From Prevotellaceae bacterium (lineage in GTDB: Bacteria; Bacteroidota; Bacteroidia; Bacteroidales; UBA932): DNA of 57,196 bases. The position numbers and the translations under genes were made by a program. Positions 41,817 to 53,688 of the stretch are shown here, piece after piece. Numbering within the stretch: the first letter of the stretch is position 1; every line of letters begins with the position of its first letter. Location: contig JAISBU010000002.1 of assembly GCA_031266015.1 (NCBI GenBank), positions 1 through 57,196 on the forward strand, given 5' to 3'. Below the pieces are notes generated by a model, which was not told the origin of the DNA, ran no database searches, and saw only the letters and a program-made list of their open reading frames with translations.

Positions 41817-42002
41817 ATGATAAACTACATCAAGGAAGCATATGGCGAGCTGATGCACAAGGTAACTTGGCCTACTTGGCCCAGCTTACAATCTAGCGCA
41901 ACGCTAGTGATGGTGGCGTCACTCATTTTCGCGCTTGTAATTTTTGCTATGGACTGGGTTTTCCGTCATGGCATGGAGTTTATTTACAGCCTGTTGTACT
42001 AA
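41817..42002 (+). CDS. secE: Preprotein translocase subunit SecE
   Basis: This 61-residue protein has one transmembrane helix (TLVMVASLIFALVIFAMDWVF) after the conserved amphipathic ELMHKVTWPTW block, the short single-helix SecE form. It stabilises SecY in the translocon and is encoded 17 bp before nusG. Confidence 0.95.
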   Translation: MINYIKEAYGELMHKVTWPTWPSLQSSATLVMVASLIFALVIFAMDWVFRHGMEFIYSLLY

Positions 42003-42019
42003 TTAAAGATTGACCCGAT

Positions 42020-42580
42020 ATGTCAGAAACCGACAACTCAAAAAAGTGGTACGTGCTACGTGCCATTGGCGGTAAAGAGAAAAAGGTCAAGGAATACATT
42101 GACAGCGAGGTTAAGCACATGCAGTTGGAACGTTTTATTACTCAGGTGCTTATCCCTACCGAAAAGGTTTATCAAATTCGTAACGGTAAAAAGGTTACGA
42201 AAGAACGTATATTTTTTCCCGGCTATGTGCTGGTTGAAGCCAACTTGGTGCCTGAGGTGCAGCTTGTGCTTAGCGGTATTCCAAACGTAATTGGCTTCCT
42301 GGGCGATGGCTCAAAAAACAGCACCGCTCCCGTACCTCTTCGCCAATCGGAGGTAAATCGCATGCTGGGTAGCGTGGATGAGATTCTGGATCAGGACGAG
42401 CAAATTACAATACCGTACATAGTGGGCGAGGCCGTTAAGGTTATTGATGGCCCATTCAACAGCTTCTCGGGTATTATTGAAGAGGTAAATGATGAGAAGA
42501 AGAAGCTGAAGGTTATGGTTAAGATTTTTGGTCGTAAGACACCGCTGGAGCTTAGCTTCATGCAGGTAGAAAAAGAATAA
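42020..42580 (+). CDS. nusG: Transcription termination/antitermination factor NusG
   Basis: This 186-residue protein has an NGN domain ([24 protein letters not shown], then [14 protein letters not shown]) and a C-terminal KOW domain ([22 protein letters not shown]). It binds RNA polymerase and couples it to the ribosome or Rho. It is part of the secE-nusG-rplK group. Confidence 0.97.
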   Translation: MSETDNSKKWYVLRAIGGKEKKVKEYIDSEVKHMQLERFITQVLIPTEKVYQIRNGKKVTKERIFFPGYVLVEANLVPEVQLVLSGIPNVIGFLGDGSKNSTAPVPLRQSEVNRMLGSVDEILDQDEQITIPYIVGEAVKVIDGPFNSFSGIIEEVNDEKKKLKVMVKIFGRKTPLELSFMQVEKE

Positions 42581-42623
42581 TTTCAGATTTCAAGCTTCAG
42601 CTTCCAAATTTGAAATCTGAAAT
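42580..42623. repeat. Inverted repeat in the nusG-rplK spacer
   Basis: ATTTCAGATTTCAA (42580-42593) and TTGAAATCTGAAAT (42610-42623) are perfect 14-bp inverted copies, followed by more TTTGAA-type units. Similar AAATTCCAAG/TTTCAAATT strings occur in the spacers near 25700 and 26520, so this is probably a dispersed AT-rich repeat. The remaining spacer to rplK has no gene. Confidence 0.6.
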
Positions 42624-42738
42624 TTTGAATTTGAAATTAAAATTGAATGTTACGCACATTTGAAATAGCCCGTTAGCCTAGCTTCCAAACAGGCTAAGAG
42701 GGCACACAAAGAAAACAAAACTTTAAAACGGATTCAAA

Positions 42739-43182
42739 ATGGCAAAAGAAGTAGCGGGTTTTATTAAGCTACAGATTAAGGGTGGGGCAGCCAACCCTTC
42801 GCCTCCCGTAGGCCCTGCGCTGGGTTCTAAGGGCGTGAATATCATGGAGTTTTGCAAGCAGTTCAATGCTCGTACCCAGGACAAGGCCGGTAAGGTACTT
42901 CCTGTGATCATTACTGTTTACAAAGACAAGTCGTTTGATTTCATTATCAAGCAACCTCCCATTGCTGTTCAGCTCAAGGAAGCCTCTAAGGTTCAATCGG
43001 GCTCTGCCGAACCCAACCGTAAGAAAGTAGCCAGCATCACCTGGGATCAAGTTAAGGCTATTGCCGAAAACAAGATGCCGGATATGAATGCCTTCACCAT
43101 GAAGTCGGCTATGGCTATGGTTGCAGGTACAGCGCGGAGTATGGGTATTGAGGTGAAAGGCGATTTCCCGGCCAATGTCTAA
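42739..43182 (+). CDS. rplK: Ribosomal protein uL11
   Basis: This 147-residue protein has the N-terminal [38 protein letters not shown] (proline-rich switch) and a C-terminal RNA-binding domain ending in [20 protein letters not shown]. It forms the GTPase-associated centre with 23S rRNA and the L7/L12 stalk. Confidence 0.97.
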   Translation: MAKEVAGFIKLQIKGGAANPSPPVGPALGSKGVNIMEFCKQFNARTQDKAGKVLPVIITVYKDKSFDFIIKQPPIAVQLKEASKVQSGSAEPNRKKVASITWDQVKAIAENKMPDMNAFTMKSAMAMVAGTARSMGIEVKGDFPANV

Positions 43183-43207
43183 AGAATTAAAAAATTTCTC
43201 TTAAGAA

Positions 43208-43900
43208 ATGAAGCCTACAAAAAATAGAAAGGTTGTTTTAGCAAAGGTTGAGCCTAACAAGCAGCACAAGCTTGCTGAAGCATCTAAGCTGGTAAAGGAA
43301 GTTACCTTTACCAAGTTTGATGCATCGGTGGATGTTGCTGTTCGCTTGGGGGTAGACCCTAAAAAATCCAACCAAATGGTGCGTGGCGTAGTATCGCTGC
43401 CGCATGGTACAGGTAAAGCTGTACGTGTGCTGGTGCTCTGCACGCCCGACAAGGAAGCCGAAGCGAAAGCGGCTGGCGCAGACCACGTTGGAATGGACGA
43501 CTATATCGAAAAAATCAAGGGTGGCTGGACAGATATTGATGTAATTATTACCATGCCTAGCGTAATGGCTAAGATTGGCGCTTTGGGTCGTGTACTGGGG
43601 CCTCGTGGCCTTATGCCTAACCCTAAGACCGGTACCGTTACCATGGAGGTTGGTAAGGCTGTTACCGAGGTAAAATCCGGTAAGATTGACTTTAAGGTTG
43701 ATAAGGCTGGTATTGTACACGCTTCAGTTGGTAAGGTATCATTTGCGCCCGAGCAAATTGCCGAGAATACCAGGGAGTTGCTATCTACCATTATCAAGCT
43801 AAAGCCATCATCGGCAAAGGGTACTTACATCAAGAGCATTACGCTCTCATCTACCATGAGCCCGGGCTTAGCTATCGACCCGAAGTCGATAGAGGAATAG
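43208..43900 (+). CDS. rplA: Ribosomal protein uL1
   Basis: This 230-residue protein has the conserved [18 protein letters not shown], the [18 protein letters not shown] signature and the C-terminal [20 protein letters not shown]. It builds the mobile L1 stalk at the E site and in many bacteria represses its own operon; I see no clear operator here. Confidence 0.97.
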   Translation: MKPTKNRKVVLAKVEPNKQHKLAEASKLVKEVTFTKFDASVDVAVRLGVDPKKSNQMVRGVVSLPHGTGKAVRVLVLCTPDKEAEAKAAGADHVGMDDYIEKIKGGWTDIDVIITMPSVMAKIGALGRVLGPRGLMPNPKTGTVTMEVGKAVTEVKSGKIDFKVDKAGIVHASVGKVSFAPEQIAENTRELLSTIIKLKPSSAKGTYIKSITLSSTMSPGLAIDPKSIEE

Positions 43901-43929
43901 TAACAACGGTATAACCTTGCATAAAAAAC

Positions 43930-44454
43930 ATGAAGAAGGAAGAAAAAAACGTTATTATCGATAGGTTGGCCGAGCAGCTCCAAAACACGCCTCACTTTTA
44001 CGTGGCTGACATCTCTACGCTAAATGCAGAGATGACAACTTCGTTGAGAAGGTCGTGCTTTGACAGCAAGGTTACGCTTGTGGTAGTAAAGAATACTTTG
44101 CTGCAAAAGGCTTTGGAAAAAATCAACTTCCCAGAGGTTGACATGTACAAGGTTTTTGCAGGACCTACAGCCATTATGTTGGCAGAAGCTGCTAACGCAC
44201 CTGCTAAGGTTATCAAAGCATTCCGTACCAAAAGCGAAAAGCCGGTTCTTAAGGCCGCCTACGTGCAGGAGTCACTTTACGTAGGTGACAGCTGCCTTGA
44301 GGAGCTCGTTAACATCAAGAGCCGCAATGAGCTTATCGCTGATGTGGTGGCATTGCTTCAATCGCCTGCCAAGAATGTTATTTCTGCGCTACAAGGCTCA
44401 GCCGACCAAAAAGTTGCCGGCTTGGTTAAGTCGCTCGAAAAGCGTGCAGCATAA
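43930..44454 (+). CDS. rplJ: Ribosomal protein uL10
   Basis: This 174-residue protein has the L10 N-domain (FYVADISTLNAEMTTSLRRSCFDSKVTLVVVKNTLLQKAL) and a C-terminal helix for docking L7/L12 dimers (NVISALQGSADQKVAGLVKSLEKRAA). It is encoded 29 bp after rplA and 89 bp before rplL. Confidence 0.96.
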   Translation: MKKEEKNVIIDRLAEQLQNTPHFYVADISTLNAEMTTSLRRSCFDSKVTLVVVKNTLLQKALEKINFPEVDMYKVFAGPTAIMLAEAANAPAKVIKAFRTKSEKPVLKAAYVQESLYVGDSCLEELVNIKSRNELIADVVALLQSPAKNVISALQGSADQKVAGLVKSLEKRAA

Positions 44455-44543
44455 CAACAATTGTACAAATTTTTTCACGCCCGCTGCGGCATAAAGCAGC
44501 AAACCAAACAAATTAGTTTATAACCCATTCAAAAAAATAAAAA

Positions 44544-44918
44544 ATGGCTGACGTAAAGAAAATCGCTGAAGAACTTGTAAACCTTACAGTTAAAGAAGTT
44601 AGCGAACTTGCAAAGGTTCTAAAGGACGAGTATGGTATTGAACCTGCCGCTGCGGCTGTTGCCGTTGCGGCTCCTGCTACCGGTGGCGCTGTTGCTGCAG
44701 CAGAGAAGACAGACTTTGACGTAGTTCTTAAGAGCGCCGGTGGCAACAAGCTACAGGTAGTTAAGGTTGTTAAGGACATTACAGGTCTTGGTTTGAAGGA
44801 AGCTAAGGACTTGGTTGACGGCGCTCCTAAGACCGTAAAGGAAAAGGCTACCAAGGCTGACGCAGAAAACATTAAGAAGCAACTGGAAGAGGCTGGCGCT
44901 GAAGTTGAACTTAAGTAA
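44544..44918 (+). CDS. rplL: Ribosomal protein bL12 (L7/L12)
   Basis: This 124-residue acidic protein has an N-terminal dimerisation helix, an Ala-rich hinge (residues 34-52) and the conserved C-domain [43 protein letters not shown], which contacts elongation factors. A hairpin separates it from rpoB, a place where other bacteria attenuate transcription. Confidence 0.98.
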   Translation: MADVKKIAEELVNLTVKEVSELAKVLKDEYGIEPAAAAVAVAAPATGGAVAAAEKTDFDVVLKSAGGNKLQVVKVVKDITGLGLKEAKDLVDGAPKTVKEKATKADAENIKKQLEEAGAEVELK

Positions 44919-44943
44919 ACAACTGCCTTATTCATAGGCCTTT

Positions 44944-44978
44944 AGGTTTAGATCTCTTTAACAAGAGGTTCTAAACCT
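44944..44978 (+). other. Hairpin between rplL and rpoB, possible attenuator or processing site
   Basis: AGGTTTAGA (44944-44952) plus CTCTT (44954-44958) pairs with AAGAG (44963-44967) plus TCTAAACCT (44970-44978), a 14-bp stem with a small bulge and a 4-nt loop. No U-run follows. In E. coli the rplL-rpoB spacer attenuates transcription and carries an RNase III site, so a similar role is plausible. Confidence 0.7.
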
Positions 44979-45033
44979 ATTGCTGTTTACATGCGTAGTT
45001 TGGAGAGTTCAACATTTTACTATTGCACCCACG

Positions 45034-48000
45034 ATGCTTCAAAAAAATTCAAACGAGCGTATTAGCTTCGCTAAAATACAGAATAAGCTAGAACACCCCG
45101 ACTTTTTGGAAGTTCAGCTTAAATCATTTCAAGACTTTTTTCAGCTTGAAACAACTCCTGAGAACAGGAAGAATGAGGGGCTCTTCCGGGTTTTTCAGGA
45201 AAATTTTCCCATTACAGATACGCGCAACAACTTTGTGCTGGAGTTTGTTGACTACTTTATTGATCCCCCCCGCTACAGCATAGACGAGTGCTTGGAGCGT
45301 GGTCTTACCTATAGCGTTCCGCTAAAGGCCAAGCTTAAGCTTTACTGTACCGATCCGGAGCACGAAGATTTTGATACCGTAATTCAGGACGTGTACCTGG
45401 GTACAATTCCCTACATGACTTCTCGCGGTACATTCGTTATCAACGGAGCTGAGCGGGTAGTGGTATCACAGCTGCACCGTTCGCCCGGCGTATTCTTCGG
45501 GCAGAGCATACACGCCAACGGTACCAAGCTGTACTCGGCTCGTATTATCCCGTTCAAGGGTTCGTGGATTGAATTTGCCACGGACATCAATAACGTGATG
45601 TACGCGTATATCGATCGTAAAAAGAAGCTGCCTGTAACCACGTTGCTGCGTGCTATCGGCTACGAATCCGATAAAGATATTTTGGAAATCTTTGGTCTGG
45701 CAGACGAAATTAAGGTTTCTAAAACCACGCTTGGAAAATACCAGGGTCGCAAGCTTGCGGCGCGCGTGCTGAAGTCGTGGATTGAAGACTTTGTGGATGA
45801 GGATACCGGCGAGGTTGTTTCTATTGAGCGTAACGAGGTTGTTATTGACCGCGAAACTGTGCTTGAGAAGGAGCATATTGACGCTATTCTTGAGTCTGGA
45901 GCAAAGTCTATATTGCTGCATAAGGAAGGCGTCAATGCAGGCGAGTATTCAATTATTTTGAATACCATGCAAAAAGACCCCTGCAATTCGGAGAAAGAAG
46001 CGGTGGTATACATCTACCGTCAGCTGCGCAGCTCAGAACCACCTGATGAGGCAACTGCCCGTGACGTAATTGATAAGCTTTTTTTCTCGGACAAGCGCTA
46101 CGATTTGGGCGATGTTGGGCGTTACCGTATCAACAAAAAGCTTAACCTAAGTATACCGGAAGATATTAAGGTGTTGACTAAGGATGACATTATTGCCATT
46201 ATTAGCCACCTTATCCAGCTCATTAACTCTAAGACCGACGTTGATGATATTGACCACCTGAGCAATCGTCGCGTACGCTCGGTAGGTGAGCAGCTGGCAA
46301 ATCAATTCAGCGTGGGCTTGGCCCGTATGGCCCGTACCATACGTGAACGCATGAATGTGCGTGATAATGAGGTGTTTACGCCAATAGATTTGATTAATGC
46401 CAAGACGTTGTCTTCGGTTATTAACTCGTTCTTTGGTACCAACCAGCTCTCGCAGTTCATGGATCAAACCAACCCGTTGGCAGAAATTACGCACAAGCGT
46501 CGTTTGTCGGCCCTCGGCCCCGGTGGTCTATCACGTGAGCGTGCAGGTTTCGAGGTGCGCGACGTACACTACACACACTATGGTCGTCTTTGCCCCATTG
46601 AAACTCCTGAAGGTCCAAACATCGGTTTGATTTCTTCACTGTGCGTTTACGCTCGTATCAACAAGCTGGGATTTATTGAAACTCCTTACCGTGAAGTGCA
46701 GAACGGTCGTGTGGATTTGAACAACGACAACGTTAAGTTCATGAGCGCAGAGGAGGAAGAAAGCCTGACTATTGCACAGGCTAACGCCCGTATAGACGAT
46801 AAGGGCAAGTTCCTTGACCCACGTGTAAAATGCCGTTTTGAGGCCGACTATCCAGTGCCGGAGCCTGATAAGATCGACATGATGGACGTGGCGCCTAATC
46901 AGATTGCCTCTATTGCGGCTTCACTTATTCCATTCCTGGAAAATGATGACGCCAACCGTGCGTTGATGGGGGCGAACATGATGAGGCAGGCTGTTCCACT
47001 AATTCGCCCCGAGGCGCCTATTGTAGGTACCGGCTTGGAAGGCGAAGTTGTGCGCGATAGCCGTATTCAGTTTATGGCCGAGAAGGATGGTGTTGTTGAA
47101 TTTGTAGATTCAAAGGAAATTCACATCCGCTACAACCACTCGGAGGAGGATAAGTTTGTAAGCTTTGAGCCCGAAGTTACGATGCTTAGGATTCCAAAAT
47201 ACCAAAAGACCAACCAAAACACCTGCATTAACCTGCGTCCTATTGTGAAGAAAGGACAAAAGGTGAAGAAGGGCGAGCTTATGACCGAGGGCTATTCTAC
47301 CCAGGGTGGCGAGCTGGCATTGGGACGTAACCTTAAGGTGGCGTTCATGCCGTGGAAGGGTTACAACTTTGAGGACGCGATCGTACTTTCTGAGCGTTTG
47401 GTTCGCGAAGATATTTTTACCTCCATTCACATTGACGAGTACCTCATGGAGGTGCGCGATACTAAGCGTGGTATGGAAGAGTTGACCAACGACATACCTA
47501 ACGTGAGCGAGGAGGCAACCAGGAATTTGGACGAAAACGGTCTTATTCGTATTGGCGCGCGCGTTCAACCGGGCGATATCTTGATTGGTAAGATTACACC
47601 AAAGGGAGAAAGCGATCCTTCGCCTGAGGAGAAGCTGCTTCGCGCTATTTTCGGCGATAAGGCCGGAGATGTGAAGGATGCTTCTTTGAAAGCTTCGCCA
47701 TCGTTGTACGGTACTGTTGTGGATAAGAAGCTGTTCTCTCGTGCCAACACAAAGAACGATAAGAAGATTAAGATAACTGAAAAACAGCAGCTGCAAAAGC
47801 TGGATGAGGAGATGGATCAACGTATGGCTGCGCTGAAGGTTATTTTGGTTGACAAGCTATTCTCAATAGTAAACGGTAAAACATCGCAAGGTGTACTTGA
47901 CTACTTTGGAGCAGAGGTAATAGGTCGTGGCGCCAAGTTCTCGCACAAGATGCTGAACGAGCTGGACTACTCGGCCATCAATGCTACCAAGTGGACTACC

Positions 48001-48852
48001 GATAAGGATAAGAACGAAGTTATCCGCCGCTTGATTAACAACTACCTTATTAAAACTAAGGAGCTGGATGCCGAGATTAAGCGTAAAAAGTACAACCTCA
48101 CCATTGGTGATGAGCTGCCTGCCGGTATTATTCAAATGGCCAAGGTATACATTGCCAAGAAGCGTAAGGTAATGGTGGGCGATAAGATGGCAGGCCGTCA
48201 CGGTAACAAGGGTATTGTTGCCCGCGTGGTACGCGATGAGGATATGCCGTTCTTGGAAGATGGAACCATTGTGGATATTGTACTTAACCCTCTTGGCGTG
48301 CCTTCTCGTATGAACTTGGGACAGATTTACGAAACCGTTTTGGGTTGGGCAGGCAGGCAAATGGGCGTTAAGTTTGCCACCCCGATTTTCGACGGCGCGC
48401 AGCTGGAGGATCTTACCGATTACACCAATAAAGCCGATGTGCCAAACTTTGGTAAAACTTACTTGCGCGATGGCGGTACGGGCGATATGTTTGACCAACC
48501 TGCAACTGTGGGCGTGATTTACATGCTTAAGCTGGGTCACATGGTTGACGATAAGATGCACGCTCGTTCAATTGGTCCGTACTCACTTATTACACAACAA
48601 CCGTTGGGCGGTAAGGCTCAGTTTGGCGGTCAGCGCTTCGGAGAAATGGAGGTTTGGGCGCTTGAAGCATTCGGCGCTGCCAACATCCTGCAAGAAATTC
48701 TGACGGTGAAATCCGATGACGTGGTAGGACGTGCAAAAACCTACGAAACCATTGTTAAGGGCGACTCAATGCCTACTCCGGGACTACCGGAATCGTTGAA
48801 CGTGCTGTTGCACGAGTTGCGCGGATTGGGTCTGAATATTAGCATGGAGTAA
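45034..48852 (+). CDS. rpoB: RNA polymerase beta subunit
   Basis: This protein has about 1,272 residues from the ATG at 45034 ([16 protein letters not shown]), the length usual in Bacteroidota. Visible blocks include the rifampicin region [68 protein letters not shown] (read in pieces, around residue 480), GRHGNKG and the C-terminal [15 protein letters not shown]. The rifampicin pocket residues look wild type (DQTN, HKRR). An upstream TTG frame extension to 44980 does not match the family. Confidence 0.98.
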   Translation: MLQKNSNERISFAKIQNKLEHPDFLEVQLKSFQDFFQLETTPENRKNEGLFRVFQENFPITDTRNNFVLEFVDYFIDPPRYSIDECLERGLTYSVPLKAKLKLYCTDPEHEDFDTVIQDVYLGTIPYMTSRGTFVINGAERVVVSQLHRSPGVFFGQSIHANGTKLYSARIIPFKGSWIEFATDINNVMYAYIDRKKKLPVTTLLRAIGYESDKDILEIFGLADEIKVSKTTLGKYQGRKLAARVLKSWIEDFVDEDTGEVVSIERNEVVIDRETVLEKEHIDAILESGAKSILLHKEGVNAGEYSIILNTMQKDPCNSEKEAVVYIYRQLRSSEPPDEATARDVIDKLFFSDKRYDLGDVGRYRINKKLNLSIPEDIKVLTKDDIIAIISHLIQLINSKTDVDDIDHLSNRRVRSVGEQLANQFSVGLARMARTIRERMNVRDNEVFTPIDLINAKTLSSVINSFFGTNQLSQFMDQTNPLAEITHKRRLSALGPGGLSRERAGFEVRDVHYTHYGRLCPIETPEGPNIGLISSLCVYARINKLGFIETPYREVQNGRVDLNNDNVKFMSAEEEESLTIAQANARIDDKGKFLDPRVKCRFEADYPVPEPDKIDMMDVAPNQIASIAASLIPFLENDDANRALMGANMMRQAVPLIRPEAPIVGTGLEGEVVRDSRIQFMAEKDGVVEFVDSKEIHIRYNHSEEDKFVSFEPEVTMLRIPKYQKTNQNTCINLRPIVKKGQKVKKGELMTEGYSTQGGELALGRNLKVAFMPWKGYNFEDAIVLSERLVREDIFTSIHIDEYLMEVRDTKRGMEELTNDIPNVSEEATRNLDENGLIRIGARVQPGDILIGKITPKGESDPSPEEKLLRAIFGDKAGDVKDASLKASPSLYGTVVDKKLFSRANTKNDKKIKITEKQQLQKLDEEMDQRMAALKVILVDKLFSIVNGKTSQGVLDYFGAEVIGRGAKFSHKMLNELDYSAINATKWTTDKDKNEVIRRLINNYLIKTKELDAEIKRKKYNLTIGDELPAGIIQMAKVYIAKKRKVMVGDKMAGRHGNKGIVARVVRDEDMPFLEDGTIVDIVLNPLGVPSRMNLGQIYETVLGWAGRQMGVKFATPIFDGAQLEDLTDYTNKADVPNFGKTYLRDGGTGDMFDQPATVGVIYMLKLGHMVDDKMHARSIGPYSLITQQPLGGKAQFGGQRFGEMEVWALEAFGAANILQEILTVKSDDVVGRAKTYETIVKGDSMPTPGLPESLNVLLHELRGLGLNISME

Positions 48853-48862
48853 GTTTATAAAT

Positions 48863-48896
48863 ATTCTCTATGCTTAAAAAATTAAGCGTAGAGAAT
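48863..48896 (+). other. Hairpin between rpoB and rpoC
   Basis: ATTCTCTATGCTTAA (48863-48877) pairs with TTAAGCGTAGAGAAT (48882-48896), 15 bp with one G-U, around a 4-nt loop. No U-run follows. It is probably a processing or mRNA-stability element that adjusts rpoC expression. Confidence 0.7.
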
Positions 48897-48940
48897 TTGC
48901 AAATCACACTAAGCTACTTTTAGAAGAAACGTTACGACCC

Positions 48941-51900
48941 ATGATAAAGAAAGACGTAAAGGTAAAGAGCAACTTTAACCAAATAAGCATCAACCTTGCT
49001 TCGCCCGAGCATATCTTGGGCTTGTCAAGCGGCGAGGTGCTAAAACCCGAAACCATTAACTATCGTACCTACAAGCCGGAGCGCGAAGGGCTGTTCTGCG
49101 AACGTATTTTTGGTCCGGTAAAGGACTATGAATGCCACTGCGGAAAGTACAAGCGTATCCGTTACAAAGGCATTGTATGCGACCGCTGCGGCGTTGAGGT
49201 TACAGAAAAGAAAGTTCGCCGTGAGCGTATGGGGCACATCAACCTGGTGGTTCCCGTTGCGCACATTTGGTACTTCCGTTCATTGCCCAACAAAATCGGT
49301 TACTTGCTGGGGCTTCCTACCAAGAAGCTGGACGCCGTAATTTACTACGAGCGCTTTGTTGTTGTGCAGCCGGGTATTATGGCGGCGCAAGGTGTCAACA
49401 CCAACGACCTGCTTACGGAGGATGAGTACCTGCAAGTTGTAGAAAGACTTCCGAAGGAAAATCAATACTTGGAAGATTCTGATCCTAACAAGTTTATCGC
49501 AGGTATGGGCGCAGAGGCTATTTACATGCTTTTGCAGCGTATTAACCTGGATGAACTTTCATTCTCTTTGCGCGATAAGGCCAACAAGGAAACTTCGCAA
49601 CAGCGTAAGACCGAGGCCTTGAAGAGGTTGCAGGTGGTTGAATCATTCCGCGAATCTAAAGATGTGAATAAGCCGGAGTGGATGATCATGAAGGTTGTCC
49701 CTGTTATTCCACCCGATTTGCGCCCTTTGGTTCCGCTGGATGGCGGTCGTTTTGCCACCTCTGATTTGAACGACTTGTATCGCCGTGTTATTATTCGTAA
49801 TAACCGTCTGAAAAGGCTTATAGAAATTAAGGCCCCAGAGGTGATTTTACGGAACGAAAAGCGCATGCTTCAGGAATCTGTAGATTCGCTGTTCGATAAC
49901 TCACGTAAGGCAAATGCCGTTAAAACTGAAGCGAACCGTGCGCTGAAATCTTTGAGCGACAGCTTGAAAGGTAAGCAAGGCCGTTTCCGTCAAAACCTGT
50001 TGGGTAAGCGAGTTGACTACTCTGCACGTTCGGTTATCGTTGTTGGCCCCGAGCTTAAGATGCATGAGTGTGGTTTACCAAAGGAAATGGCGGCTGAGCT
50101 TTTCAAGCCGTTTGTTATCCGTAAGCTTATCGAGCGTGGAATTGTAAAGACGGTAAAGTCTGCCAAGAAAATTGTAGACCGTAAGGATCCGGTAATTTTT
50201 GATATTCTTGAGAACGTAATGAGGGGGCATCCCGTGTTGCTCAACCGTGCGCCAACGCTGCACCGTTTGGGTATTCAGGCTTTCCAGCCACGTTTGATCG
50301 AAGGTAAGGCTATTCAGCTGCACCCATTGTCATGTACCGCGTTCAACGCTGACTTTGACGGTGACCAGATGGCTGTGCACCTTCCATTGGGCAACGCTGC
50401 TATTCTTGAAGCGCAGCTGCTGATGTTAGGTTCTCACAACATTTTGAACCCTGCCAACGGCGCTCCTATTACCGTTCCTTCTCAGGACATGGTACTTGGC
50501 CTGTACTACATTACCAAGCCTCGTAAAGGCGCTAAGGGTGAGGGACTTACGTTCTACGGTACGGAAGAGGTGCTTATGGCCTACAACGAGAAGGCCGTTG
50601 CGCTGCACGCTATCGTAAAAGTACGCTACCCAATTTGGCAAGAGGCCACCAACGCATACAAGAATGAAATGATTGAGACCACTGTCGGTCGTATCATTTT
50701 CAACCAGTATGTTCCAAAAGAGGTTGGTTTCATTAATGAATTTCTTACCAAAAAATCACTGCGTGATATCATTGGCTTGATTATTAAAAAAACCAACATT
50801 GCAACAACGGCTAAGTTCCTTGACGATATTAAGGGCTTGGGCTACCAAATGGCTTTCCGTGGTGGTTTGTCATTCAACCTGGAGGATGTGATTATTCCTG
50901 CCGAAAAGAACGCTTTGGTGGAGGAAGGTTACAGGCAAGTTGAAGAGGTGGAGAACAACTATAGCATGGGCCTTATCACCAACAACGAGCGTTACAACCA
51001 GGTAATTGATATTTGGACGCACACCAACGCCAAGCTGACTCAGATTTTGATGAAGACCTTGACTACCGACAACCAGGGCTTTAACTCTGTATACATGATG
51101 CTTGACTCCGGCGCTCGTGGCTCTAAGGAGCAGATCCGTCAGCTTTCGGGTATGCGTGGTCTTATGGCCAAGCCCCAAAAGTCCGGCGCCGAAGCGGCTC
51201 AGATTATTGAGAACCCGATTCTTTCTAACTTTAAGGAAGGTTTGTCGGTATTGGAGTACTTTATTTCCACCCACGGCGCTCGTAAAGGTCTGGCAGATAC
51301 GGCTTTAAAGACAGCAGACGCAGGTTACTTGACCCGTCGCTTGGTTGACGTATCGCATGATGTGATTATTAACGAGGAGGATTGCGGAACGCTTCGTGGG
51401 CTGGTGGCTACGGCTATTAAGAATAACGAGGATGTTGTGGTATCGCTTAGCGAGCGCATACTTGGACGTACCTCTGTAAGTGATATTGTACACCCAATTA
51501 CCAACGAGATACTTGTAAAGGCCGGTCAGGAGATTACCGAGGATATCGCCAAGGCAATTGAGGACTCGCCAATTGAGCAAGTTGAAATTCGTTCGGTATT
51601 GACCTGTGAATCACAGAGAGGCGTTTGTGCCAAGTGCTACGGACGTAACCTTGCTACAGGTCGTATGGTACAAAAGGGTGAAGCTGTTGGTGTAATTGCT
51701 GCTCAGTCCATTGGCGAGCCCGGTACACAGCTTACACTTCGTACTTTCCACGTGGGAGGTACTGCTTCTAACGTTATGAGCGACTCTACCATTGTAGCCC
51801 GCTACGACGGTGTCTTGAAGATAGACGAGCTTCGTACTGTAGAGAAAGAAGTTGAGGGTAAGAAAGCTGATGTGGTTATTGGCCGTTTGGCCGAAATGAC

Positions 51901-53197
51901 CATTATAGACAGAAATACCGGCGCCACTCTTTACACCCACGGCGTGCCCTACGGCGCTACGCTTTACTTCAAGAGCAACGTGGAGGTTAAGAAGGGGGAT
52001 AAGATTTGTGAATGGGATCCATACAACGCTGTCATTATTTCGGAGCACGCAGGTAAGGTTGAGTTCGAAAGCCTGATTGAGAATGTAACTTTCCGCGATG
52101 AAGCCGATGAGCAAACAGGCTACAGCGAGAAGGTGATTATTGAATCTCGCGATAAGACGAAGAATCCGATCGTGAAGATTTTGACCGATAAGGGTGATGA
52201 ACTTCGCCAGTATAACTTGCCGGTAGGCGCTCATGTAATAGTTGATCCTGACCAAAAAGTTAAGGCCGGCGAGGTACTTGTGAAGATTCCTCGCGCGGTA
52301 GGTAAGGCCGGTGATATTACCGGTGGTTTGCCTCGTGTAACAGAACTGTTCGAGGCTCGTAACCCAAGTAACCCTGCAGTTGTGTCGGAAATCGACGGCG
52401 AAGTAACCATGGGCAAGATTAAGCGTGGCAACCGTGAAATGATTGTTACGGCTAAGACCGGTGAAGAGCACCGCTACCTGGTTCCGCTGTCGAAGCAAAT
52501 TCTCGTACAAGAAAATGACTTTGTACGCGCAGGCACTCCGCTTTCGGATGGCGCGATTACACCGGATGATATTTTGTCTATACTTGGTCCTACCAAAGTA
52601 CAAGAATACGTGGTTAACGAAGTTCAGGAAGTTTACCGTTTGCAGGGTGTGAAAATTAACGATAAGCACTTTGAGGTTATCGTTCGTCAGATGATGCGTA
52701 AGGTAGAAATTTCCGATCCGGGAGATACCAAGTTCTTGGAAAAAGAGGTGGTGGACAAGTGGGATTTCATGCAAGAAAACGACAGCATCTATGGCCAAAA
52801 GGTGGTTATAGAGAGTGGAAATTCTACAGAGCTGAAACCGGGTCAAATTGTTACCGCTCGCAAGCTGCGCGATGAGAATTCAATGTTGAAGCGTAAGGAG
52901 CTGAAGCAGGCTGAAGCCCGTGATGCTGTACCTGCAACTTCAAGTCAGGTGCTTCAGGGTATTACCCGCGCGGCGTTGCAAATCCGCAGCTTCATGTCTG
53001 CTGCGTCATTCCAGGAAACTACCAAGGTACTTAACGAGGCCGCTATTAGCGGTAAGAAAGATACGCTGGAAGGGTTGAAGGAAAACGTAATTTGCGGACA
53101 CTTGATTCCTGCCGGTACAGGTATGCGTGAGTTTGAGCGCTTGATTGTAGGCTCGGCTGACGAAATGCCGCAGGCTAAAAAAAGCAAGGGTGAATAG
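48941..53197 (+). CDS. rpoC: RNA polymerase beta' subunit
   Basis: This 1,418-residue protein has the N-terminal zinc site ([20 protein letters not shown]), the RuvC-like active site [12 protein letters not shown] near residue 470, and the second zinc site [17 protein letters not shown]. The trigger-loop region is followed by [18 protein letters not shown]. The length is normal for Bacteroidota. A short GCAAGGG/CCCTTGC stem (53184-53204) overlaps the stop but has no T-run. Confidence 0.98.
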   Translation: MIKKDVKVKSNFNQISINLASPEHILGLSSGEVLKPETINYRTYKPEREGLFCERIFGPVKDYECHCGKYKRIRYKGIVCDRCGVEVTEKKVRRERMGHINLVVPVAHIWYFRSLPNKIGYLLGLPTKKLDAVIYYERFVVVQPGIMAAQGVNTNDLLTEDEYLQVVERLPKENQYLEDSDPNKFIAGMGAEAIYMLLQRINLDELSFSLRDKANKETSQQRKTEALKRLQVVESFRESKDVNKPEWMIMKVVPVIPPDLRPLVPLDGGRFATSDLNDLYRRVIIRNNRLKRLIEIKAPEVILRNEKRMLQESVDSLFDNSRKANAVKTEANRALKSLSDSLKGKQGRFRQNLLGKRVDYSARSVIVVGPELKMHECGLPKEMAAELFKPFVIRKLIERGIVKTVKSAKKIVDRKDPVIFDILENVMRGHPVLLNRAPTLHRLGIQAFQPRLIEGKAIQLHPLSCTAFNADFDGDQMAVHLPLGNAAILEAQLLMLGSHNILNPANGAPITVPSQDMVLGLYYITKPRKGAKGEGLTFYGTEEVLMAYNEKAVALHAIVKVRYPIWQEATNAYKNEMIETTVGRIIFNQYVPKEVGFINEFLTKKSLRDIIGLIIKKTNIATTAKFLDDIKGLGYQMAFRGGLSFNLEDVIIPAEKNALVEEGYRQVEEVENNYSMGLITNNERYNQVIDIWTHTNAKLTQILMKTLTTDNQGFNSVYMMLDSGARGSKEQIRQLSGMRGLMAKPQKSGAEAAQIIENPILSNFKEGLSVLEYFISTHGARKGLADTALKTADAGYLTRRLVDVSHDVIINEEDCGTLRGLVATAIKNNEDVVVSLSERILGRTSVSDIVHPITNEILVKAGQEITEDIAKAIEDSPIEQVEIRSVLTCESQRGVCAKCYGRNLATGRMVQKGEAVGVIAAQSIGEPGTQLTLRTFHVGGTASNVMSDSTIVARYDGVLKIDELRTVEKEVEGKKADVVIGRLAEMTIIDRNTGATLYTHGVPYGATLYFKSNVEVKKGDKICEWDPYNAVIISEHAGKVEFESLIENVTFRDEADEQTGYSEKVIIESRDKTKNPIVKILTDKGDELRQYNLPVGAHVIVDPDQKVKAGEVLVKIPRAVGKAGDITGGLPRVTELFEARNPSNPAVVSEIDGEVTMGKIKRGNREMIVTAKTGEEHRYLVPLSKQILVQENDFVRAGTPLSDGAITPDDILSILGPTKVQEYVVNEVQEVYRLQGVKINDKHFEVIVRQMMRKVEISDPGDTKFLEKEVVDKWDFMQENDSIYGQKVVIESGNSTELKPGQIVTARKLRDENSMLKRKELKQAEARDAVPATSSQVLQGITRAALQIRSFMSAASFQETTKVLNEAAISGKKDTLEGLKENVICGHLIPAGTGMREFERLIVGSADEMPQAKKSKGE

Positions 53198-53267
53198 CCC
53201 TTGCCGCTATATTGTTGATATATAGCAACTTAAAGAATAACTTTTCTAACTTTTTGCAGCTTACCGG

Positions 53268-53297
53268 TTGCAAAAAGCAATTTGTGACGTATCTTTG
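53268..53297 (+). promoter_or_regulatory. Bacteroidota promoter after rpoC
   Basis: TTG at 53268-53270 and TATCTTTG at 53290-53297 are 19 bp apart. Transcription should start close to the ATG at 53303, so the mRNA of the small ORF would be nearly leaderless. Confidence 0.7.
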
Positions 53298-53302
53298 CGG
53301 TC

Positions 53303-53536
53303 ATGAAAAAACGAAGCAGGGTTCTGCTGGCTATTGTGGCCTATAACGTATTTCTGAAAGGCTGGTTCCATCGTAAGATAAGCGAACTCTTTCATACGCT
53401 AAAAGAAGTGTTGTCAACGCTGGAGGTTGGCAAGGCTGCTTCGCTTCGTCATGCACCCCTGCTGGCGATTTCCTACTACGCTTCACGCTCTATTGTAAAA
53501 AGCAAGGGGGCGCAAATTCGTATGCTGCGAATTTGA
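53303..53536 (+). CDS. Small basic hypothetical protein
   Basis: This 77-residue basic protein starts with MKKRSRVLLAIVAYNVFLKGWFHRKI, a short amphipathic-hydrophobic N-terminus that is not a clean signal peptide. I do not recognise it. It is preceded by a well-formed Bacteroidota promoter whose predicted start nearly coincides with the ATG, which supports expression. The spacer behind it (53537-53688) is AT-rich and holds no gene. It could also be a spurious frame. Confidence 0.4.
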   Translation: MKKRSRVLLAIVAYNVFLKGWFHRKISELFHTLKEVLSTLEVGKAASLRHAPLLAISYYASRSIVKSKGAQIRMLRI

Positions 53537-53688
53537 TTTTTCCTTTTCCAATACGCCCAACCTAACGCTCTGAATATCATAGTTTTACATTTATACCCTT
53601 TTGTTAGGGTATAGCATAAGGTGTACACGCATTTCCTTCAGAGTCTTTTTCTCGAACAAATAAAACTGTAATTAAGCTAAAATTGAAA

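Noticed and set aside
51611..52846. 411-codon open frame on the minus strand
   Set aside because: It lies wholly inside rpoC, whose protein is unmistakable; the antisense frame has no recognisable motifs and is a by-product of codon bias.
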